Shown here in pieces: positions 44,418-55,285 of a stretch of 64,000 bases of DNA. Position numbers and translations under genes: made by a program. This DNA is from Tritrichomonas musculus (Eukaryota > Parabasalia > Tritrichomonadida > Tritrichomonadidae). The notes beneath the pieces are model-generated. The model ran no database searches, was not told where the DNA came from, and was given only the letters and a program-made list of their open reading frames with translations. Position 1 is the first letter of the stretch. Every line of letters begins with the position of its first letter. The stretch covers positions 744,001-808,000 of the forward strand of contig JAPFFF010000031.1 in assembly GCA_039105265.1 (NCBI GenBank), written 5' to 3'.

Positions 44418-45221
44418 CTACGCATTAACAGAATTTAAATATTCTTTCAAATCAATTGCACAAGCTTTTGTAATATACCTCCCTTCAATGACAACTTCTG
44501 GAGCAAGAGTAAATTGAGGTATATGTTTCTGTAGAATTTTAAGTATTGCCTGTAACTCTTGAGGTGTTTTCAAATGCTCAATTCGTTGCTGAAGGACTTC
44601 AAGTCTCTTTTGCCCAGCTTGGGGCTGTTTAGGTAATGTTGTTAATTGACCATAGCCACCATAATTATTAAATCCATTTATTGATGAGTAAGCTGAAGAA
44701 GTTGTCGTTGAATAAATCCCTCCAATTTCTGAAGATGATAATGCTCCTAAAGATGATGAAGAAGAAGGTGAATTTAAGTTTGGCGATGAATTAACATTAG
44801 AACCGATGAAAGATGAGTCATTCAAACTTTGCATTGATGAATTCTCGACTTTGACTATCATTGCTCCAAATATCATATTAACCTTCTGTGCTAATTTATG
44901 TGTTTCAATATATTCTAATTCTTCGGGCGTCCGAGGCATATTATGGAATTTATACGTTATCCATTGAGTTAAGTCTTCTAGTATAATATTGATAACTGCA
45001 TTTTTTTGATTTTGCGGATCTCTTTGCTCAAGAAGTAAACGAAGATCTAAGAAAAAGTCGAATAAAGAAGCGTATGCATTAGAATTTAATTTTTCGTTTA
45101 TTTTATCAAGCGTTAGTCGACCAGATAAATCAGTCCAATTTTCTTTTAGCATATTTGCAATTGGTTTACTGTAAAGTTTTTTCATAAATTTCTGACATTG
45201 TTCTAAAAGGAATGAATTCAT
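44418..45221 (-). CDS. Bromodomain-like/NET-like small protein
   Basis: The 267 residues start QCQKFMKKLYSKPIANMLKE, then KINEKLNSNAYASLFDFFLDLRLLLEQ. Helix spacing and the Y..L.DFF.DLRLLLE block recall the last helices of a bromodomain, though the ZA loop with its acetyl-lysine pocket is not evident. A serine/asparagine-rich linker (about residues 130-190) leads to a C-terminal helical segment (TPQELQAILKILQKHIPQF) faintly like the NET domain of BET proteins. If so, it would act on chromatin. Both domain calls are by eye and weak. It is divergent from the surface-protein gene, with 81 bp between the two starts. Confidence 0.4.
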   Translation of the reverse strand: MNSFLLEQCQKFMKKLYSKPIANMLKENWTDLSGRLTLDKINEKLNSNAYASLFDFFLDLRLLLEQRDPQNQKNAVINIILEDLTQWITYKFHNMPRTPEELEYIETHKLAQKVNMIFGAMIVKVENSSMQSLNDSSFIGSNVNSSPNLNSPSSSSSLGALSSSEIGGIYSTTTSSAYSSINGFNNYGGYGQLTTLPKQPQAGQKRLEVLQQRIEHLKTPQELQAILKILQKHIPQFTLAPEVVIEGRYITKACAIDLKEYLNSVNA

Positions 45222-45302
45222 TAATTATACAAAAACAATTTTTTACATATGAACTTTTTCTATATATTTTTTTTAGGCATCTAAACTTTTCAAAAACACT
45301 TT

Positions 45303-48300
45303 ATGATTTCTTGTCTTTTTTATATTTTTCAAGTTTCTGCAAATTCTCAAACTCAGCAATGGTACAATACAACTTTTTGTGTTTGTGAAGATAGAAAAAA
45401 CATTAGTTGTTCAGTTGGATGTAAAAATTTCAGGAAAATTGGATACAAATATAAAGATATTTTAAAAGTGACTCGCAAATATACCAAATCCCACATAACA
45501 TTTTTAGTATATGGGACAACGAATATTAAAAAGCCAGAATTTTATTTAAGTGAATATTTCAATTTATCATTAAATATTGTTTCTGCAACATCTCAGAGAG
45601 AAAGCATCATTCTTAATGGAATTGATAAAAATAGTGAATATTATAATTTAGACAATGAAAAATTCTTCCAAACCCGAAATCAAGATATTTCAAACGAACT
45701 GTACTGTCACTTTTCAAACATCAACATATATTTTTTCAAAGAGAAATACATTTTTAATCATCTTATGCTTCATAATACGTCTTTGTTACCATCTTCGGAG
45801 TCAGCGCTATCGAGGAAAACGTCAATTTTTCAAAATTTTTTGACAACTGATTTCACCAGTCTTTTGACCATTCCAGGTCAAATTAAACACATTAGTCCGA
45901 ATCGTCGAATTCAAGTAATATGCAATGAAAGTGTTAATCACGTCTACTTTTTGGAGGACCATCAAATTTCTATTGAAATTGATTCAAATACAAATTCAAT
46001 GAATCATTCAAATTTGAATAAAACCGCCGCAGTAATTGACCTTAGGAATTTAAAGAAGAATGTTCGAGCGAACATTGTTTTAAAATCACGGAATCTAACG
46101 ATGACATTTCAATTCATGCCACAAAACGAGGACGAAATTCCGAAAATTGATTTCAAACTGAAAAAAAGTGCCAAAATTTTGGTTGACACAAGAAATCGCA
46201 CTTTTGAAGGGAAGCTGATGAAGATAAACAACATCAACTTCATACACGGGACGTCATCCATCTATTTCTATTCGAATGATGCCACCCAACCGATTCCCAC
46301 TTTTTCAGAAGAAGGAATAGGGACCGTTTATAAAAACAACGAAGTGTCACTTTTTTCCAATACCTACTGCATTTGTGAGGGAACTGACTGTCAAGTGAAG
46401 TGTGGTGGTGATAACGGTCACATCATCCCATATGACATTCAATCACTTGACAAAACCGTCATTGGAAATCCATCAAATACGTTAAAATACGTTATTTCAA
46501 ACAGTTCCCCAGAAAAAGGGAAGCACCCCATTTTTGACCTTGAACATTTTGGTGACAAAACATTGACGGTTATAGGAATCACTAAGAATGAACACATCGA
46601 GTTCACTGGCGATGCAACCGATGACGTTGGAACTTTTTCTTTCACAAATTTGTGCTTCCACGGTAACCGTTTCTTGTTCCCTGAAGTCTTCCTCCACGAC
46701 GTCAGAGTTGCCAGCGGGAGTGGAGAAACCGGCGGCAACGACGACGAGCTCATTTTGAATTCAACGATGTTGAAAAGCGATGTTTCGACACTGAAGAACA
46801 TTTATCGTTCTAATGTGACAATTTGCGAGCCTTTAAACGGTTACGAAATTCACACAACGAACATTTTGAATCAGGTATCGTTGTTGGTCATATCACCTAC
46901 ACGCATCAAAATTGACAATTCGCTTCCTCTCCGCCTTTTGAGGACGGCAACAATGACGATCTTCGGGAGCGGAATAGTCAACATATTCCTGGACTCGGGC
47001 ATCAACAATTCGGGCACGGCGCCGAGCAGAGTCAACTCGTTCCCCCGATTGCGGATCTATCTGGAAGGCGACAAAAACGTTGTCACTTTTCCAGGGAAAG
47101 AATGGCCGGAGTCGCTTAGAGACGTATCGTCCAGAGTGACCTTGATTCACGGCGAAAATGACGTCTACGTAAACGGCGACACGACTTACGACAAGAACAC
47201 AGGCGAGCCAACGTATAACACAGCGCCGCCTATCGTTGACCACGAGGGAAGCGGCGCCTTCTTTTTGAATGGCAAGCTGAGCAACTACGCAGACAAGTAC
47301 TGCATTTGCGAGCCGATAGAGGCAAACGCAACAGCGGCAACTGACTGTGACTACTTGTGCCAAGACTATGGACCAGTCACTAGCTTTTCAGCTGATGAAA
47401 TTGAGAAAAAAGCGGTTGGAAATCCAATAAGAAGCATTCAATACTTTATCGTCCAAAGTTCAATTGAAAATCACCCAGTTTTCAATTTGGTGAAATTCGC
47501 CGATAAGTCGTTTTCTATCGTCGGCGTTGGTGAAGTGAAACAATATTTGTCACTTGTTGGTTCTTATAATACCAAGTTCACTTCATCTTCGGTTTTGCAT
47601 CTCTTTCAAAACGTCTACGTAAACTTGTCAACCGCCGGCTTCTACTTTTTCAATAGCGTTGAATTCAGCAACTGCACTTTTTGCACCAGAGTTAACGTAT
47701 CGAGTCCATCGCGTGAAGTCATCGAGTTCAAGAAGAATGCCATCAGAATATACCACTTTGGAATGACGATAGACATCACATCACTTCACTCACTATATAA
47801 CATATCACCTCACCTAATTTATCCTTCCAAGAACTACCTCCACATCGACGGCGGTTGCCAGCTGAAGGCAATTTCAATTGACAGTAACCGTTATGTGTCA
47901 CTTTTTGATAACATCGACTTTGAGTCGGGAATTCAAGTCGACGTGTCGATGCTCTTCACGCCACTGCAAGTTTGCACCGGCTACGGCGACTCCCTGGAGA
48001 GGCCGTTTATTGTACGTTTAGATGAGAAGTCACTTCACCATGTTGATGATGTTCCCGACGTCTTCATCGACGTGCAAAACATCCCTTCGGGCGAGTCCTT
48101 CGTGATGTTTTCTGGAAGGAAGAGTTTTGAAGGCGAATTTCACAATTTGACCAAAAAAATAACAGTTTCATACGGCCAGACTAACATTCACCTGATGACA
48201 AAAGTGGAGAACGTTAAGAAGGAGATATTCAACGGAGTTCCGCCTCATGTTACTTTGATTGGCGATGGAGAATATTATATTAATAACGAAAAACAAGGAT

Positions 48301-48566
48301 CCGTTTTCGCACCTGGAAATATAGTGAGTAATGACAACGATGACGTTGATGAGTCTGATGGAAGAGGATTCTGGTTCTGGTTTCTGGTTGGAATTGTATT
48401 GATGATAATTGTGTTTTTCGTTTTTGTGTACTTTAATTCTTCTAGAAGAAGAAAAATGTCATTCTTCGATATATGGAGAGATGATGGAAGAAGAAAATTG
48501 TCAGAAAGTGATATTTCATTAAATCATTTTGAAATTGATCTTGATGATGTCACTTTATCTGATTGA
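45303..48566 (+). CDS. Cys-motif surface glycoprotein with one membrane segment
   Basis: This is a 1,087-residue type I membrane protein. It begins with a short signal peptide (MISCLFYIFQVSANS). The ectodomain has three large repeats, each opening with a C-x-C-E motif and further cysteines: FCVCEDRKNISCSVGC near residue 24, YCICEGTDCQVKCGG near 353 and YCICEPIEANATAATDC near 662. Each is followed by a similar domain (for example NTLKYVISNSSPEKGKHPIF against RSIQYFIVQSSIENHPVF). A membrane segment at about 1023-1045 precedes a short tail rich in R, S and D. The middle (about 46.3-48.1 kb) is much richer in G and C than both ends. Family: trichomonad surface protein; the ligand is unknown. Confidence 0.8.
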   Translation: MISCLFYIFQVSANSQTQQWYNTTFCVCEDRKNISCSVGCKNFRKIGYKYKDILKVTRKYTKSHITFLVYGTTNIKKPEFYLSEYFNLSLNIVSATSQRESIILNGIDKNSEYYNLDNEKFFQTRNQDISNELYCHFSNINIYFFKEKYIFNHLMLHNTSLLPSSESALSRKTSIFQNFLTTDFTSLLTIPGQIKHISPNRRIQVICNESVNHVYFLEDHQISIEIDSNTNSMNHSNLNKTAAVIDLRNLKKNVRANIVLKSRNLTMTFQFMPQNEDEIPKIDFKLKKSAKILVDTRNRTFEGKLMKINNINFIHGTSSIYFYSNDATQPIPTFSEEGIGTVYKNNEVSLFSNTYCICEGTDCQVKCGGDNGHIIPYDIQSLDKTVIGNPSNTLKYVISNSSPEKGKHPIFDLEHFGDKTLTVIGITKNEHIEFTGDATDDVGTFSFTNLCFHGNRFLFPEVFLHDVRVASGSGETGGNDDELILNSTMLKSDVSTLKNIYRSNVTICEPLNGYEIHTTNILNQVSLLVISPTRIKIDNSLPLRLLRTATMTIFGSGIVNIFLDSGINNSGTAPSRVNSFPRLRIYLEGDKNVVTFPGKEWPESLRDVSSRVTLIHGENDVYVNGDTTYDKNTGEPTYNTAPPIVDHEGSGAFFLNGKLSNYADKYCICEPIEANATAATDCDYLCQDYGPVTSFSADEIEKKAVGNPIRSIQYFIVQSSIENHPVFNLVKFADKSFSIVGVGEVKQYLSLVGSYNTKFTSSSVLHLFQNVYVNLSTAGFYFFNSVEFSNCTFCTRVNVSSPSREVIEFKKNAIRIYHFGMTIDITSLHSLYNISPHLIYPSKNYLHIDGGCQLKAISIDSNRYVSLFDNIDFESGIQVDVSMLFTPLQVCTGYGDSLERPFIVRLDEKSLHHVDDVPDVFIDVQNIPSGESFVMFSGRKSFEGEFHNLTKKITVSYGQTNIHLMTKVENVKKEIFNGVPPHVTLIGDGEYYINNEKQGSVFAPGNIVSNDNDDVDESDGRGFWFWFLVGIVLMIIVFFVFVYFNSSRRRKMSFFDIWRDDGRRKLSESDISLNHFEIDLDDVTLSD

Positions 48567-48817
48567 AACTAATATTAACAATTGTTTTTTTTCTTTAATA
48601 TTAATCTTTTTTTTTTTATTTTATAAATCATTGAAATTTTTCGATAATAATTATTTATAATTTTTTTTTTAAGAACTCCTCTGTTTTTATTAACTAATTC
48701 AATGATGCAAATAAATATATAATTAAATATTTGATTAGTAAGAGAAATTTTTCTTTCTTTCTAAAAATTCGTTTTTTTAAGATTGAAGGCCGTTTATGAA
48801 ATTTTAGATTAAAGTGA

Positions 48818-51800
48818 ATGTCAACATGTGATGAAATTTTATCAACATTCTTCAGATCATATTTTTTTCGAAAAGCAATTAAAGAAAAAATAAAAAAGAC
48901 TGACGCTGCTATTAAAATTCAAAGAACATTTCGACGATATTTGTATTTTCAACTACTTTATGAACAAGTTCGATTTCAAGCTGCTTTAAAAATTCAACGT
49001 GCGCTCAAAGCATACAAAGAAAAATGTATTAAAGAAAAAAAACATATTTTTAAAAATCCAATTTTTTCTTCAATCACTCTTCCGATGGCTTCTTCAACAA
49101 ATATACGTGCTCCACGCTCAAAACGAAGAATTTTTGCTAGTTTATTGCCTCCTTATCGAAACAAAAATAAAAATCGATTAACTCCGAAAGATATGGAAGC
49201 TATGGAGGAAGAACAAAAAGAAAATGTTAAATGGGTTTCCAAAGATATTATTGGCCCTCAAATTAAGAAAATATTCAATTCTTTAGTTAAACGTGATAAT
49301 TTATTAGTTCAAAACATTAGATTTGCTGATAGATATGTTTCAAAAACTTTTTTTACATTTACTAGTCATACAAATGAAATTGATGATAATCATATAATTA
49401 GCTCATTTATTCATGTTCCGACATTTACAATATACTCTGTTACTAAAAATCATATTTCAAGACAAATGATTGATCTTGGACCAGAAGATGTCGAAGAATT
49501 TTATTTTAATTTCAAATTTCCGATCATTGATTCAGTAATGCACAAATTATCAGGACGAATTTTTTGTTTACTAAGTAACTGGACTATCACTGTTTTTGAG
49601 AACGGATATTTTACCACCCCACGCGAACCAGAAGTTCCCAAACCGCTTTTTCCTCAATCCAAGTATTTGTATGTTGATAAATACGGTTATTTATGGATGA
49701 TGAACACGCACAAGCACAGCACGCTTTATTTACTTGATCCATTTTGCTTTTCTTTGATATCTAAATATGTCATTATTCTTCCACCACGTAGAAGCATCAT
49801 CAAATCATTTTTCCCCATTTTTTTCAATGGCAAATTGAATTCATTTTTTGCCACCTCAAAAAGTAACTCTCAATTTTACGTGTGTGATTTGAAAGGGAGT
49901 GTTATAACAACCTTCAATTCGCACATCAAGTGCACGCCAAGATTCACTATTTCAAAAACTCACATCATCACTTACGGCGACGATAGAAAGATGTTTTTGT
50001 ATAAGAGAAGTTTTGAAAGATTGACAGAATTGAATTCATTCAATCTTTCAGCCATTCCAAATTCAGTTGCATTCATTCATGGACTGAAACTTTTCGTTGT
50101 AGCTTCGTCTGATTCAACTCTTTGCTTCTACACAATGACAAATGAAAGTTTTGCTTTAACAACGCCAATTAATCAAATTGCTCCAGAAATGCAAGACGTT
50201 GCCTATGAAGTTCTTGGCGAGCCAACAACGACACAGAGTCGTTCTTTATATTCTGTTGTTCTGACTGTGAGAGTGCTATCAATGCCAATGTCTGTTTCAG
50301 CTGTCCAATTTGCAGAGAACGCAGCCCTCGTAGAAACTCATCTTAAAAACGGAATGGTTATAACTTTTTGGCTCATTAAACAGACATCAAATGTGAAGTG
50401 CTGCTATTTCGACACAATTAAATACCCAATAACCGTCGCAACTCCCAAAATGTATGCAAAGTTAATTTGCGAGAAACTTTACTCTCATCTCCAGGAAGCC
50501 ATTGAAAAGACAAGGAGACAATTTAGACGTGATTCGACTTATCTTCATCAAATCGGCTACGAGTTAGAGAAACGTTATTTAGCGTCTCGATTTAAGGCAA
50601 AAGATATTCGTTGGGCTTCTGAAGTCTTGTTTCAATCTCCTTTTAAAAGATGGACAAAATCATTGTCGTATCTCGGAAAGAGCACAATTTCTGTTTACGA
50701 GCTCTTTTACTATATGAATGAGTTACTTGTCACCAAGTTCAAAACAGTGAAAGAAATGAATAACTACATAATTTCACATATTGAAAAATTGAAAAAAGAA
50801 CCAGTTGGAATTTCAGAACAAATGATTGGAACTCGCTTTACAATTGACGAATTAATGGAAGTTCTTTCTTTGTTCATTGATTCTTGCAGTGAAGATTTGA
50901 GCAATTATATCGATTCACAGCAGAAATTCAATTTGAAAAAGTTGAACTTTTCAACTGACATGTTCAAAAAAACAATTTGCACGAAGAACAAAAAAGTTAT
51001 TTACAGATTAATTGAAATAGAAAACATCATCAAAAACAGATTGTATGTAAATAACACACAAAGAGGTTTCTTGGCAAGTTTAAAGCTTCCGAAATATACG
51101 TTAAAAATACCCGTCATTGTACCCGAGAATTCTCTGCCACCATTCAACCAAAAGTGGATGAAGAAAAGCAAGTTTTTAATGCCTGATCCTTTGGTTGAAA
51201 GGTTTCGGTACAGGTCGAATCGTGAGCTTGAAATCAATGAGAAAGATATTGTTTATTGCTCGTATGGAACTGAATCGCCATATGCAAAAGTCGTTCCAAT
51301 GAACAACACGAAGATTCCACTGCAAGAAATTCGAGTTACTCGGCCAATGGCGAAGATGAGCATGACATTCGATTTGATTGCAATTTCGCCTGATTCATCA
51401 AGTTATATTGTTCAATATCCGGTCGAAAATACTCCAATGAATTACATCCTTGCGTCGAATCCATTTCGTGATGCCCGATCATCGTCAATTTTAGTGGCAA
51501 GATACTGGCTCTCACAGATATTGATGATGATTGCTGGCCTTCACGAACATAACATCGTTGTGAGGTCGTTGTTACCTTCCAATTTGTTTGTTTCTTTTGA
51601 TGGAATCAACGTTCAAATTCAAAGTTTGGCTGATGCTTTATTTGATAAAGAAAAAAGCGACAAACCTCTTCCTTTTAACGAGATTGTTTGGAATCCTCCA
51701 GAATGCTTCTTCAAGGAGAAAGTGACACCTTCATTTGATATCTTCCAATTTGGTGTGTTGATGTGTTACATGCTGACTGGAATGACTCCGAATTCGTTCG

Positions 51801-54322
51801 TGAATGTCTTACGAACTCATCAAAAATTGAGTTTAAAAAGCGCTTCAGATGTTCTTGAAAATGAAAACTTTTTGTACGATCCTTTCGACGGTTTGCCTTG
51901 TGAAGATTTCCCTTTCTTTGTTAAAAAAGGACGCGATTTGGTCACTTTAATTGACGTCCAAAGCGAGTTCTCTTTAATGGAAATCTGCCGAACTTGCATG
52001 GACATCAATCCAAAGAAGAGACCGACGGCCAAACAACTTCTCTTCCATCCGTTTTTCAATCTAGGAAAAATTCTAGTTAAAAGGGCAAGAAAATCTGCTT
52101 CAGCTTTTGTTAAAAGAGTTCCCGTTCCTTTATTGGTTGATGGCATTTTCTATACATTATTGAATGACGTCGAGGAAGAAATGTCTGCTAAAGATGGAAT
52201 CAAATCACCTTCGTTATCTGTTGCTGTCAACATTTTGAATTACTTCATTAATCCAAATGACGACTTTGAAATGAAGATTCAATTTCCAATTGACACAAAA
52301 GTTAAAAATGAAATTGTTGAAGAAGTTTTTAATCAACACATTTTCGATAAAATGGTCTCATTTGTCATTGACCATCTTCATGCGAGATCAGTTGATGTTC
52401 TTAACATAGAAAATGACATGCCATTTCTCGACATTGTTTCTTTGTATCATAAATTCTTTATCTCATGCTTGAACGATCCTTCGATATTTGTTAAATGCTT
52501 TGATTCATTCCATTTCCTTGTGACTGGAATGAGTTATCGATGCGATTCGTATGTTTTAAGTAATTTTCTTCATAAAAAATTGAGACCTTTAGCTGAATTC
52601 TTCTTCACAAAAATTCCACCGAAAACTTCGAATGAGTTCAAAGTGAGTCAGTTTTATTGCGATCATTTCCTCGACTTTTATGATAACAATCGCGAATTCG
52701 GTGAAGGTCTTGCTGAAAAAAGCGAGCTTCGATGTTCTGCTGTTTTAGATTTCTATGAGACATTTCTTGATGTTTATCCATGCGAAGACACAATTAAACT
52801 TTGCAAAGACTTTAATGTTCTTCATAAAATTGATGTTTGTTTATTGTTTTCGCGTCATCAAATTATCATTCAAGCATTGTCACTCTCTGTTAAACTGCTT
52901 AAATCACAATTTGCTGACAAAACAATTTTTGATCGTTATACTTCGTATCTTCTTCCATCGATTCTATTAAATGAATCAAATCCATATCAAGAAAAAGTTC
53001 TTGCTTTAGAAATCACTCGTCTTTTGCTCTTCTCGAATTCATTGATTGCCATTTCGCATTTATTAATGATAAACATCATCGATGCTCTCGTTTTCTGCAG
53101 TAAAACAAGAGTCGATCGTTCTATCAATTCCGTCTGGGGAAAGGATGACGAAGAAAGAGTTTCATCAATTGCACTTAGCCTTCTAACCGACATCTGCCAA
53201 AAAGGAATGAACAACATGTACAAACCGTTCATTTTTTATAGTAATGATGTGTTTAAATCACTGTATTCGTTGAAAATCATTGATTATCAAAAGATTCAAA
53301 GTTTTAAAGATGAAATCATGAAAAGCAAAAAGACACAAATTATTTCTGATTCATTCAGATCGATTGTCCATCTTGCTGAGACTTCTCCAATGTCAACTGT
53401 CCTCACAATGGCACAATGCACTCAGAGTGAATTTGAAACGGGATTGGAAATCATTTCTGAATATTTGCATCATTCGAAACAAATCGAATTCGATTTATTT
53501 TCGTCATTGTTGAAAGTTTGGAATCATCATCGAATAAAGCCAAATCGGCAACTTTTGGAGAGGATAAAAAATGATTTTAAAAAGAGAGATCAAAATAGTG
53601 TTCAGCTTGTCAGCTTCATCTTTTCAACCCTTCTTGACATTCCTGACTATTTCATTGACACTGTTTTGCAATGGATTGAAAACGTCAAATTTGAATACAA
53701 TGAAATTCGAGACATGATAAACAAGCACACAATTTCTCCAGCATTCATTAACGAATATCCTGACAATCGTAAAAGTCGTACAAAAATGTTATCGTCCGTT
53801 TTGAAGACTCATGACAAAAAATTGACAAATCTTTTCTCACAACAAAAGTCATTCCTTCAATTCGTATTGAAAGACATGCTGCCTGACATCAACAAGCTCA
53901 ATATTACAACAAGACTCATTCCAACCAGATTTGAGAAGTATAAACATGCATTTCCAATTCGGAGTGAGGCTCTGATTTTCATTCATAAAATAATTAAAGA
54001 AAGAGCAAGAAACGTGACTCTTTTCTACTTCTTTTCGAATATTCTGAAGCAGAAAGGAGTCCTCGAAAAGGAGGCTGAACTTGTGATGAAGGTCGCTGAT
54101 CCAGATTTTAGAAGAACTTCAATTAGACTGCTAAATATCTTGAATGAAAAAGATTCACCATTCCAGGTTATAAGCATCGTTTTGAAGAATACTTTGCTTA
54201 TGAATTTGAAGGATGAAGAATTAAATGATTGGGAAAATTTCCAACTTCTTCGAAATGCTTTTGCACTCGGAAGTAAGCCACCAAGGATTAAACGTATTAG
54301 ACCTTTATATGATTCAACTTAA
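48818..54322 (+). CDS. Giant IQ/beta-propeller/pseudokinase/ARM-like protein
   Basis: The 1,834 residues begin with IQ motifs (AAIKIQRTFRRYL, AALKIQRALKAYKEK; about 25-70) that would bind calmodulin-like proteins. Residues about 160-560 form WD-like blades. Residues about 800-1080 have a protein-kinase fold: the catalytic loop reads HNIVVRSLLPSNLF where HRDLKPxN is expected, so the catalytic Asp is Ser. The DFG position reads as SLAD, without DFG. The C-lobe is kept (WNPPECFF, SFDIFQFGVLMCYMLTG, NPKKRPTAKQLLFHPFF). The rest is ARM-like helices. It should be a pseudokinase scaffold. No signal peptide or membrane segment is visible. Confidence 0.85.
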   Translation: MSTCDEILSTFFRSYFFRKAIKEKIKKTDAAIKIQRTFRRYLYFQLLYEQVRFQAALKIQRALKAYKEKCIKEKKHIFKNPIFSSITLPMASSTNIRAPRSKRRIFASLLPPYRNKNKNRLTPKDMEAMEEEQKENVKWVSKDIIGPQIKKIFNSLVKRDNLLVQNIRFADRYVSKTFFTFTSHTNEIDDNHIISSFIHVPTFTIYSVTKNHISRQMIDLGPEDVEEFYFNFKFPIIDSVMHKLSGRIFCLLSNWTITVFENGYFTTPREPEVPKPLFPQSKYLYVDKYGYLWMMNTHKHSTLYLLDPFCFSLISKYVIILPPRRSIIKSFFPIFFNGKLNSFFATSKSNSQFYVCDLKGSVITTFNSHIKCTPRFTISKTHIITYGDDRKMFLYKRSFERLTELNSFNLSAIPNSVAFIHGLKLFVVASSDSTLCFYTMTNESFALTTPINQIAPEMQDVAYEVLGEPTTTQSRSLYSVVLTVRVLSMPMSVSAVQFAENAALVETHLKNGMVITFWLIKQTSNVKCCYFDTIKYPITVATPKMYAKLICEKLYSHLQEAIEKTRRQFRRDSTYLHQIGYELEKRYLASRFKAKDIRWASEVLFQSPFKRWTKSLSYLGKSTISVYELFYYMNELLVTKFKTVKEMNNYIISHIEKLKKEPVGISEQMIGTRFTIDELMEVLSLFIDSCSEDLSNYIDSQQKFNLKKLNFSTDMFKKTICTKNKKVIYRLIEIENIIKNRLYVNNTQRGFLASLKLPKYTLKIPVIVPENSLPPFNQKWMKKSKFLMPDPLVERFRYRSNRELEINEKDIVYCSYGTESPYAKVVPMNNTKIPLQEIRVTRPMAKMSMTFDLIAISPDSSSYIVQYPVENTPMNYILASNPFRDARSSSILVARYWLSQILMMIAGLHEHNIVVRSLLPSNLFVSFDGINVQIQSLADALFDKEKSDKPLPFNEIVWNPPECFFKEKVTPSFDIFQFGVLMCYMLTGMTPNSFVNVLRTHQKLSLKSASDVLENENFLYDPFDGLPCEDFPFFVKKGRDLVTLIDVQSEFSLMEICRTCMDINPKKRPTAKQLLFHPFFNLGKILVKRARKSASAFVKRVPVPLLVDGIFYTLLNDVEEEMSAKDGIKSPSLSVAVNILNYFINPNDDFEMKIQFPIDTKVKNEIVEEVFNQHIFDKMVSFVIDHLHARSVDVLNIENDMPFLDIVSLYHKFFISCLNDPSIFVKCFDSFHFLVTGMSYRCDSYVLSNFLHKKLRPLAEFFFTKIPPKTSNEFKVSQFYCDHFLDFYDNNREFGEGLAEKSELRCSAVLDFYETFLDVYPCEDTIKLCKDFNVLHKIDVCLLFSRHQIIIQALSLSVKLLKSQFADKTIFDRYTSYLLPSILLNESNPYQEKVLALEITRLLLFSNSLIAISHLLMINIIDALVFCSKTRVDRSINSVWGKDDEERVSSIALSLLTDICQKGMNNMYKPFIFYSNDVFKSLYSLKIIDYQKIQSFKDEIMKSKKTQIISDSFRSIVHLAETSPMSTVLTMAQCTQSEFETGLEIISEYLHHSKQIEFDLFSSLLKVWNHHRIKPNRQLLERIKNDFKKRDQNSVQLVSFIFSTLLDIPDYFIDTVLQWIENVKFEYNEIRDMINKHTISPAFINEYPDNRKSRTKMLSSVLKTHDKKLTNLFSQQKSFLQFVLKDMLPDINKLNITTRLIPTRFEKYKHAFPIRSEALIFIHKIIKERARNVTLFYFFSNILKQKGVLEKEAELVMKVADPDFRRTSIRLLNILNEKDSPFQVISIVLKNTLLMNLKDEELNDWENFQLLRNAFALGSKPPRIKRIRPLYDST

Positions 54323-54478
54323 TAGCAATATATATATATTTAATTAATAATATTATTTGTTTTATTATAAAATAAACATGAATAGAGTTAAAAATCAATA
54401 AATTTTTATTTTTTTTAAGCCTGAAAAATAGATCGAAAAATGTTTTTTTTTTTTATTTATTTAATATAATATACAATT

Positions 54479-55108
54479 TTATCTTTTTTGAGGAATTGAA
54501 ATTCTTTTAGCAAATCTATTGTTAAATCTTATCACATTTAATTGATTTTCACCTATTATTTCTCCATCAAGTAACTTTAAAGCTTTATTGCAAATATGAT
54601 TATTATTAAAATAGACGATGATGAAATTAGGAGTTGAAATATCATCTACTTGATCATTTATTTCATTGTTTTCATCTTTATCATCATCTATTGGAGTTTC
54701 TTCACTATGATTACTAATATCATTTCATTTATTACCATCATCTGTTATATCAGTTGCAAGAGTTTCTTTATTTTGAATATTCTTTTCCTACATCAATTGC
54801 ATGAATTTCTTCATTAAGATCACTTATATCATTTTCATCATCATCGTCATCGTCATCATCGTAATCGTCATTAATACTATCATTATCGCCATCGCCATCA
54901 ACACTGTCTTTATTATTATCATCATCGGCGTCGTCGTTGTCATCATCTTGATTTGAATCATCTTGTCGTCTTTCTCTCCTTGACTTATTTTTGAGCATGT
55001 AACGATACATTAATCTTACATCTTTGAGCTGATATTTGTCCAGAATATTCAAGATCGACCAATTGTCACATTTTCAGTGTTTCGAATTATTATAGAATCA
55101 CTTCTCAT
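54479..55108 (-). pseudogene. Broken RRM protein gene with an acidic insert
   Basis: Reading from ATG 55108, the frame gives MRSDSIIIRNTENVTIGRS. A second frame gives LNILDKYQLKDVRLMYRYML and then a long D/N-rich stretch. A third part gives PNFIIVYFNNNHICNKALKL, LDGEIIGENQLNVIRF and ends at 54479. Together these are the strand-helix-strand and strand-helix-strand halves of an RNA-recognition motif, separated by about 115 residues of acidic low complexity. I count two frame changes and one in-frame stop. Sequencing errors in the A-rich sequence are the alternative. The gene is convergent with the pseudokinase gene and tandem to the giant gene. Confidence 0.65.
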
Positions 55109-55285
55109 GAATTTCTTCTCTTTTTTTCAAAGAAACAAATGAATAAATAAATAAACAATAATAATAAATCTGATACCAATTGAATCTAATTTTGATTGTT
55201 TGTTTTAAAATAATATTTATTTATACAAATAATATACATAACATAAATTAATGAGAAAAAAATATTTTTTTTTCTTTGTTTCTTT

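Noticed and set aside
46893-47363. 156-residue antisense frame in the surface-protein gene
   Set aside because: It mirrors the G+C-rich codons of the real gene; its Cys/Arg/Val-rich content is typical of a shadow.
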